Program-made: the position numbers and the translations under genes
From: Actinomycetota bacterium
GTDB taxonomy: Bacteria > Actinomycetota > Acidimicrobiia > Acidimicrobiales > RAAP-2
DNA: 64,000 bases
Reading direction: 5' to 3'
Assembly: GCA_009699875.1 (NCBI GenBank)
Contig: WLNI01000001.1
Span: forward strand, 930,001-994,000
Notes under the pieces: generated by a model
Seen by the model: only the letters and a program-made list of their open reading frames with translations
Database searches by the model: none
What the model was told of the DNA's origin: nothing
Shown here: positions 58,488-64,000 of the stretch, piece after piece
Layout: each line of letters starts with the position of its first letter
Position numbering within the stretch: position 1 is the stretch's first letter

Positions 58488-60218
58488 ATGACGCCACGCA
58501 CTCTGACAACTGCGGTCCATGCTGATTTCGAGTTGGAAGTCGTCAAGGGCTCATGGCCTGACGACATCAGCGGAGACATGGTGTTCTCCAGCCCCCAGCG
58601 ATGCACGCCAATGGCGTACGGGATCTTCGACTGGGGAGCGATTTGTCGTCTGGCGCTCGAACCGGGGACCCGGGGAGCGACCTCTGGTCGCTTCGCTTGG
58701 CAGTCGCGGTCTATTCAGACTCCCGGGAAGCGCCTGTGGGATCGCCACCCCAACCAGTTCACCACCAGCGCCGCCGGCTACCAGTCTGTGTTCGGCGCAG
58801 CGAACGCGTCGAACACCGCCCCGTTGCCCTGGGGCGGAAGGCTCTTCACGACCTGGGACGCTGGACGGCCCGTCGAGTTGCATCCCAGGACGCTCGAGTT
58901 CGTAGCGGAGGTCGGTCATCGCGACAGCTGGGGCGGAAGCTCACTCGACATGCCTGGTGTTCTGCCGTTTCTGCTGTCGTCAGCGCATCCGGTCGCCGAT
59001 CCCGACCGGAACTGCATGTGGACGGCGAAGCTCGACTTTGTGATGGAGCCGAGCTTTGGGATGCGTCCGGCGGTGGTTCGCTTCGACCCTACCGACGGCA
59101 CAAACGTTCGATACTGGCCCCTCGAGGGGATTACGTTCGGAGGCTCGACCCACACGGTGAGCCAGACCCGGGATTGGGTCATCCTCGCTGATTCCGGCAA
59201 CTTTAAGCCCGACCCTGCGGAGATTTTCGGCGGTGATCGCGAACTGACCATCGACGACGAGGTGCCGGTGTGGCTTATCCGAAAAGAGCAACTCGAGGGC
59301 CTCCCGTCGGGAACACCGGTAACCCCGATCTGCCTCACAATGGCCCCGCCGACAGGGCACTTCTACGCCCGGTGGGAGGACGCCGAGGGCATCTCGGTGG
59401 TGTGGGAGGGAATGGATCTGATGGATCTCGGCCTGTATCTCAAAGCTGACGATCTGGACGTCAACGGCAACCCCGTGGATCCCGCCGCGGTGGGCCAGTA
59501 CAACATGGCGATGGCTCCTGAGACGATCGTCGAGGTGCTGTTCGAACCCGAGTCAGGGAAGGTCATCGAGCGTGGCCGCTTTCGCGAAGACTGGACGTTC
59601 AACCTCCAGCTTTCTGCCATGGACTGGTCCATCGAGGGCATGACCAGGCCAACGCTGCACCACGTGACGTATCAGGGGTGCCGGCCGGGCAGTATCTCCC
59701 AACGGGCGGCCAAGCTCTACGAGGGTCGCATCGATCTCGACCAACTCCGCGAGGCGACACCTGGGAGCCTGGCCACGTTCGAGCGTGGCTCTATGGAGTT
59801 GAAGGCGAGATGGGAGTATCCGGACCTTGGCGATCACATCACATCGCCGACGTTCGCACCGCGATCATGCGGAAAGAATGCCGCACACAGTGCCTACGCT
59901 GGCGCTGAACCCGGTGGCCACGACGGGTACGTGGTCCAACCCGTGCACTCTGACGATGGGTTCCGCATCGAGGTGTTCGACGCTGCCGCCGTCGGCAACG
60001 GCCCGATCGCCATCTTGATGGGCACTAATAAAGAGTGCGTTCCGATGTTGTTGCATTCGGCGTGGATGCCCGTCTATGACGAACTGATCGATGCGGAGCG
60101 CCTCCGGTTCTCAGATGAGTTGAGCGATGAACTGATGACATCAGTTCCCAACGAGTTGCACGGCGCCATCCGTGCCGTGGCCGACGAATGCAATATGCTC
60201 ATCGACTCGGCGCCATAG
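58488..60218 (+). CDS. Carotenoid cleavage oxygenase family enzyme 2, divergent long form
   Basis: A 576-residue member of the carotenoid/lignostilbene oxygenase superfamily, about 100 residues longer than enzyme 1 and little alike in detail. The four expected iron His can be placed at His167 (SSAHPVAD), His222 (GSTHTVSQ), His291 (TGHFYARWED) and His523 (LLHSAWMP). The N-terminus lacks the usual G-x-x-x-RNGPNP and has GDMVFSSPQRC. AGGGAGGA precedes the start. Last gene of the island, with operator G. Confidence 0.82.
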   Translation: MTPRTLTTAVHADFELEVVKGSWPDDISGDMVFSSPQRCTPMAYGIFDWGAICRLALEPGTRGATSGRFAWQSRSIQTPGKRLWDRHPNQFTTSAAGYQSVFGAANASNTAPLPWGGRLFTTWDAGRPVELHPRTLEFVAEVGHRDSWGGSSLDMPGVLPFLLSSAHPVADPDRNCMWTAKLDFVMEPSFGMRPAVVRFDPTDGTNVRYWPLEGITFGGSTHTVSQTRDWVILADSGNFKPDPAEIFGGDRELTIDDEVPVWLIRKEQLEGLPSGTPVTPICLTMAPPTGHFYARWEDAEGISVVWEGMDLMDLGLYLKADDLDVNGNPVDPAAVGQYNMAMAPETIVEVLFEPESGKVIERGRFREDWTFNLQLSAMDWSIEGMTRPTLHHVTYQGCRPGSISQRAAKLYEGRIDLDQLREATPGSLATFERGSMELKARWEYPDLGDHITSPTFAPRSCGKNAAHSAYAGAEPGGHDGYVVQPVHSDDGFRIEVFDAAAVGNGPIAILMGTNKECVPMLLHSAWMPVYDELIDAERLRFSDELSDELMTSVPNELHGAIRAVADECNMLIDSAP

Positions 60219-60405
60219 TGCTGTACCGGGGACGAGTCGCCCATGACAAGTGTCCATGGACGTGACTTCGTCTCGTCCCACACCCTTCATGACGAAGCTG
60301 GTTCCTAGCGTGCCGCCATTGTCGACAGCGCCATCAGTCGAATCCTTACGGCGGAGAGAATCGAGCCCTAGGGGATCAATGCGTTGTTGTGGTTTTGACA
60401 ACGAT
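60219..60405. other. Gap between the island and tRNA-Ala
   Basis: About 190 bp without a gene. A small stem GTTGT/ACAAC (60386-60402), 3' of tRNA-Ala, could be its terminator, without a clear T run. Confidence 0.35.
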
Positions 60406-60482
60406 TGGTGGAGGCGATGGGACTCGAACCCACGACTTCCTGCTTGCAAAGCAGGTGCTCTAGCCAGCTGAGCTACGCCCCC
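60406..60482 (-). tRNA. tRNA-Ala(TGC), CCA encoded
   Basis: The minus-strand cloverleaf starts GGGGGCG and ends CGCCTCC-A-CCA. The anticodon stem CTGCT/AGCAG with loop TTGCA gives TGC. D-loop AGCTGGCTAGA and T-loop GTTCGAGTC are normal. Its 3' end faces the catabolic island. Confidence 0.95.
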
Positions 60483-60574
60483 GAATGATCACTCTTTCGG
60501 GTGAGGACTTTAGGTCCAAATTGTATCGTAGGCGTATTTTTTATCCCTGCTGTTCAACCGAAAGAGGTCGCTGT

Positions 60575-61918
60575 TTAGCGTGGGGTCCAAGGTCGCTGTG
60601 CATCGATTTGAGCCTGGGAGACCGGCGGGGTGTAAATCGGTGCACCTCCTCGAGATGCCGCAACAGCGTAGGCGAGTGGCGAGGTATAGCCAATGATTGG
60701 GTCGCCATGGATCGACGAGGTAGCCGGATTAAACCAGTTGTTTTGGCCACCAACCTGCCCGTTTCCGTCGTTTCCAGAGATCACCTTGATCCAGCCATCG
60801 TTGCGAACCGCCATAACGGTTCCAATGTGCGCGCTGTCCGAGGGTCCAGTGGCCCACACCACGGCATCTCCAGGCTGAGGATTGTTTGTTGGTCCAGCTT
60901 TAAAGGTCCCGTGTTGCTGTCCCCATGTCACAAATGAATAGCTATATGCCGTTAACCCCTTGTAGCCAGCACCAGCGTTCTTCCACACCCAGTTGGCAAA
61001 GTCAGAACACCACGCTTCGGCACTCGTTTGACTTGCACAGCCCCAGGTGCTGCCTCGACCAAGCGACCACGTAAAGACATTGCAGTCCGTTGACGAAGGG
61101 TTCGTGGTGTAACCAATTTGAGAAATTGCCAACTGGAGGACTTCATAGGCAATATCAGTCCCAGTGGACCAAAGTGCCCGGCTACCTTGATAGAGCACGA
61201 GATTGCCGTCAACCTGCATCGCCAAATTGACAACACTCGAGGCGAAGGTTCTTGTCGACCAGACCGCAATTCCACCTGGCCGGTAGAGCACGACGTTTCC
61301 ATCACCCTGGACAACCAGAGCGTTCGCACCTTTGCCAGCAGTTCCCGCTGACCACATCGGCGTGTAGCCATTGGTCATGCGGTAGACCACAAAGTTTCCA
61401 TCGCTCTGGAGAATCGCTTGGTACTGTCCACCGTACGAGACAATTGGTTGGTTCACTCCATAGATCACTGGCTGCAGTGGAACCTTTCCAGTGAAGATGC
61501 TCCAGAGTGCTTGGGTGGTGTTGTAGATCACTAAGTTGCCGTCGTCTTGCATGACGAGTCGAACTGGCGAAAGGCTTGACGTTCCTGTCGCCCATACCGG
61601 GACTCCACCAGGTCGATACAGCACCAGGTTACCGTCACCACCTTGCAGTGCCAGGGTTTGGGCGCCCTTATTCATGGTCCCAGAAGACCAGGTTGATCCT
61701 TGTGGTCCATAGACCACAAAGTTGCTGTCGCTCTGGAGAATGGCAGAGTACTGGCCGTTGGGAGACACAAGCGATTGGCCTTGGTTGAGAGTCCCATTCA
61801 TCGGCAACGTTGAGGTTCCTAGAGCCGAAGCGCTGCTTCCTTCGATGAGGTTGAGTCCGGCAAACGACATCACCGCTATCAGTAGCGAGCTAGTGAGAGA
61901 AACAAGTTTGGTCTTCAT
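60575..61918 (-). CDS. Secreted lectin-CHAP peptidoglycan hydrolase
   Basis: A 447-residue exported protein. Signal peptide 1-32 (ASA). Two B-lectin domains follow (about 38-145 and 155-265), containing six Q-x-D-x-N-x-V-x-Y motifs, one with an extra Gly (QGGDGNLVLY). The CHAP domain (about 268-420) has the nucleophile Cys in AWCSDFANWVWKNAG and the His in SAHIGTVMAV, with DAVVWA between them. It would cut peptidoglycan cross-bridges or amides outside the cell, and the lectin part may bind mannose-containing envelope glycans. ATG 61918 has GAGGT upstream. Confidence 0.88.
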   Translation of the reverse strand: MKTKLVSLTSSLLIAVMSFAGLNLIEGSSASALGTSTLPMNGTLNQGQSLVSPNGQYSAILQSDSNFVVYGPQGSTWSSGTMNKGAQTLALQGGDGNLVLYRPGGVPVWATGTSSLSPVRLVMQDDGNLVIYNTTQALWSIFTGKVPLQPVIYGVNQPIVSYGGQYQAILQSDGNFVVYRMTNGYTPMWSAGTAGKGANALVVQGDGNVVLYRPGGIAVWSTRTFASSVVNLAMQVDGNLVLYQGSRALWSTGTDIAYEVLQLAISQIGYTTNPSSTDCNVFTWSLGRGSTWGCASQTSAEAWCSDFANWVWKNAGAGYKGLTAYSYSFVTWGQQHGTFKAGPTNNPQPGDAVVWATGPSDSAHIGTVMAVRNDGWIKVISGNDGNGQVGGQNNWFNPATSSIHGDPIIGYTSPLAYAVAASRGGAPIYTPPVSQAQIDAQRPWTPR

Positions 61919-62110
61919 GTGGGTGACCTCAAAGTGGGAAGGATGCCTGAATAGGCGTTCCTCAGATTGTCCGACCTGTTCAGGCTACCCTTCGAACGGC
62001 GCAAGAAGGGGTCAACCTGGGGAGTCAGGGCTACGCTTCGACCGACTTCTAGGTTTCCACCTCGTTCGATGAGTAGTCTCGTGACGCTCGAAGAGATGAG
62101 AGGAATCGCT

Positions 62111-62905
62111 ATGGAGATCGAATCAACCCTGTTGGAGGGAAAAGTCTGTGTTGTCTCAGGTATTGGGCCGGGATTAGGGCGCCGAGCTGCGGTTCGCCTT
62201 GCCGCGAACGGAGCTGACATTGCGATTGGGGCTCGTCGCCAGTCGAGTCTCGACGACGTCGCCGCTGAAATTGAAGCCTTGGGTCGAAAAGTGATTGCCG
62301 TGCCAACAGATATTTCAAATGTTGAGGACTGTGAACGACTCTGTGCCACTGCGGCCAAGGAACTCGGCCGAGTTGATGTCCTCGTAAACAACGCGTTTCG
62401 TTTTGATGCCTTCCAGACATTTGAAGACGTTGATCTTGTGCAATGGGAAAAGATTGTTGGAACGAATGTCTTTGGATCGCTTCGCATGACGAAGGCAGTG
62501 CTTCCTCATCTCCATGCAGTCGGTGGAGGGTCAGTTGTGATGATCGCCTCAATGGTGGCGCGCCAACCCCAACCACTCCAAGGTGGCTATGCAACATCAA
62601 AGGGTGGTTTGTTAACGGCGACTCGTGTGCTGGCCTTTGAACTTGGAGCAAAGAACATTCGTGTCAATGCCGTTGTCCCCGGATGGATGAAGGGTCCAAG
62701 TGTCGACATCTATCTTTCGATGACGGCCGAGCAGCGCGGGATCACTGAGGCAGAAGTTGAAGCAGAGTTGATCAAGCCCATTCCGATTGGAAGGATTCCG
62801 GTCGATCAAGAAGTTGCGGGCGCCGTGGTGTTTTTGGCGTCTGATCTCTCAAGTGCCATCACGGGCCAAGCCATTGACGTCAATGGCGGCGAGCACTTTA
62901 ACTAG
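62111..62905 (+). CDS. Short-chain dehydrogenase/reductase
   Basis: A 264-residue SDR. The cofactor loop is the altered SGIGPGLG; then NNAF (Phe where NNAG has Gly), Ser in MIASMVA and YATSK follow. It ends with a normal DVNGGEHF. ATG 62111 has AGAGGA seven bases upstream; earlier starts at 62069 or 61967 have no site. Oxidation of an unknown alcohol is inferred. It is convergent with the FAD oxidoreductase. Confidence 0.85.
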   Translation: MEIESTLLEGKVCVVSGIGPGLGRRAAVRLAANGADIAIGARRQSSLDDVAAEIEALGRKVIAVPTDISNVEDCERLCATAAKELGRVDVLVNNAFRFDAFQTFEDVDLVQWEKIVGTNVFGSLRMTKAVLPHLHAVGGGSVVMIASMVARQPQPLQGGYATSKGGLLTATRVLAFELGAKNIRVNAVVPGWMKGPSVDIYLSMTAEQRGITEAEVEAELIKPIPIGRIPVDQEVAGAVVFLASDLSSAITGQAIDVNGGEHFN

Positions 62906-62911
62906 GCGGTC

Positions 62912-64000
62912 TTAGGAGTCGAAGCCCAGCCCGAGGGCATCGAGGAGCCGGAGCCACAGGCCACGGCGGCCATTGTGGCGATCAGCTCGAGCGATCGCGC
63001 GGCGGGTGAACTCAATACCAAGAAAGCGGAACGGCTCTGGGGGAAAGGGCAGCGAGGCGTGTCGGAAGAGGGCCAAGTTGGTCGCTGGACTTGACGTCTT
63101 TTCTAAGAGATCGAGGGCCCCTGAGGCAAAGAAACGAGACGCACCGACACCAAGACCAGTGAAGCCATTGATGGTGGCGACCGAGTCATTGTGACTCAGG
63201 GTTACGGAGGCACAGAAGCGAGTTGAAGTGTCGATGGCCCCACCCCATCGATGAGAAAAGCCAAGAGTCGTAAGTGTTGGAAAGAATGCATCAAAGTGTT
63301 CTTGGAGAAGAGCGAAGACATCATCGTCTTGATCAAATGATGGATGAACGCTCTGGTTAAATCGATAGACCGCCTCATAGCCACCAAAGAGAATTCGATT
63401 GTCACTGGTCAAACGTAAATAGTGAAACTGATTCCCTGCGTCAGAGACGCCTCGCCTTGACGTCCATCTAATCTCGCTCAGTTGAGTATCACTCAGTGGT
63501 TCTGTTATCAAGACGTAGTCATAGACAGGTACGACACGCCCACGTGTTCTCTTCACGAGTGGTCGAAAAGCTGAGGTGGCAACAATGACCTGTCGAGCTG
63601 TGATGGCACCTCTGTCCGTATGAAGTGTCGTGGCTTGGCGTCCCTTTTGAAGGCGATTCACTCGAGTGTGCTCGAAGAGTTCACCGCCAAGGGATTCGAA
63701 AGCGCTTGCTAAACCCCAGGCGAGGCGAGCGGGATTGAGGAGAACGCAGCCATCTTCATCGAGGAGGCCTGCAGTTGCGAGTGGCGATCCAAACTCATCG
63801 CTGATCGTTATGTGATCAAGGTAGGTGGCCTGAATTGTCGTCGTGGCTAATGCGTCGCACTCTTCCCTGAGGTCTCGTGCTTGCCATGGGGCAGTTGCGA
63901 TGTCGAGTTGACCAGTGCACTCAAGATCACAGTCGATCGAGAAATCATGAATGGTGTCAAGAATCTCTTGAAGATTTTGAGCACCAAGAGCTCGGAGTGT
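62912..64000 (-). CDS. FAD-dependent oxidoreductase (DAO family), C-terminal part
   Basis: The 5' end lies beyond the window, leaving about 362 residues. It shows the DAO pattern: substrate-domain start near LLDEDGCVLLNPARLAWGLA, the flavin-contact strand ARQVIVATSAFRPL, HYLRLTSDNRILFGGY, and the terminal NGFTGLGVGASRFFASGALDLL that contacts FAD. The family includes glycine and sarcosine oxidases and gamma-glutamylputrescine oxidases. The part with FAD's phosphate loop is not visible, so the substrate is open. Confidence 0.83.
   Translation of the reverse strand, partial: TLRALGAQNLQEILDTIHDFSIDCDLECTGQLDIATAPWQARDLREECDALATTTIQATYLDHITISDEFGSPLATAGLLDEDGCVLLNPARLAWGLASAFESLGGELFEHTRVNRLQKGRQATTLHTDRGAITARQVIVATSAFRPLVKRTRGRVVPVYDYVLITEPLSDTQLSEIRWTSRRGVSDAGNQFHYLRLTSDNRILFGGYEAVYRFNQSVHPSFDQDDDVFALLQEHFDAFFPTLTTLGFSHRWGGAIDTSTRFCASVTLSHNDSVATINGFTGLGVGASRFFASGALDLLEKTSSPATNLALFRHASLPFPPEPFRFLGIEFTRRAIARADRHNGRRGLWLRLLDALGLGFDS

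Overview
The window looks like a chromosome segment of an actinobacterium, most likely of the class Acidimicrobiia (inference). The best marker is the cell-envelope signalling block at 5.4-12.2 kb: fhaA, fhaB, pstP, a class B penicillin-binding protein, a PASTA-repeat Ser/Thr kinase, trpG/pabA and crgA. An F420-type flavin/deazaflavin oxidoreductase, an Rpf-like transglycosylase and a pentose-phosphate operon with the short Gnd type fit the same lineage. No rRNA, CRISPR array, IS element or integrase was seen. || Layout. 0-3.8 kb: secreted or envelope proteins (phosphoesterase, NlpC/P60 hydrolase, membrane proteins) and a deletion scar joining a 3' aldo/keto reductase remnant to a 5'-truncated FUSC-like gene. 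3.9-5.3 kb: two identical tRNA-Leu(CAG) genes in 158-bp direct repeats flank a coupled gene pair that resembles a nucleotidyltransferase toxin-antitoxin module. 5.4-12.2 kb: the division/peptidoglycan signalling cluster, which lacks the rodA/ftsW gene expected between pstP and pbpA. 12.3-26.1 kb: lipid and CoA enzymes (thiolase, hot-dog thioesterases), an HDO-fold iron enzyme, a secreted lectin/FN3/arylsulfotransferase-like lipoprotein, an aminotransferase-thioesterase-pirin-SDR operon, tRNA-Ile, a membrane-anchored SGNH esterase and a DUF2252 protein. 26.2-32.1 kb: a tight gnd-zwf-tal-pgi-pgl operon. 32.1-33.7 kb: an Rpf-like gene, then about 1 kb of non-coding DNA with a structured leader and an AT-rich repeat tract. 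33.7-39.9 kb: acyl-CoA metabolism and a Baeyer-Villiger-type monooxygenase. || 40.1-60.2 kb is the most unusual part. Its base composition is visibly more G+C-rich and it abuts the 3' end of a tRNA-Ala gene. It carries two intact carotenoid-cleavage-oxygenase family enzymes plus a frameshifted third, an acyl-CoA ligase, a TetR regulator, a complete branched-chain-amino-acid-type ABC importer with fused permeases, a Rieske oxygenase coupled to an unrecognised 251-residue protein, a cytochrome P450, two amidohydrolases, three SDR/Dabb-type enzymes and a ThuA-like protein. A 15-bp palindrome (consensus GTGAACAnTGTTAAC) lies in front of nearly every transcription unit, including the tetR gene. This suggests one self-contained regulon for importing and oxidatively cleaving an unidentified hydrophobic, probably polyene, stilbenoid or aromatic compound. 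|| 60.4-64 kb returns to the background composition: tRNA-Ala, a secreted lectin-CHAP peptidoglycan hydrolase, an SDR and the C-terminal part of a FAD-dependent oxidoreductase cut by the window end.
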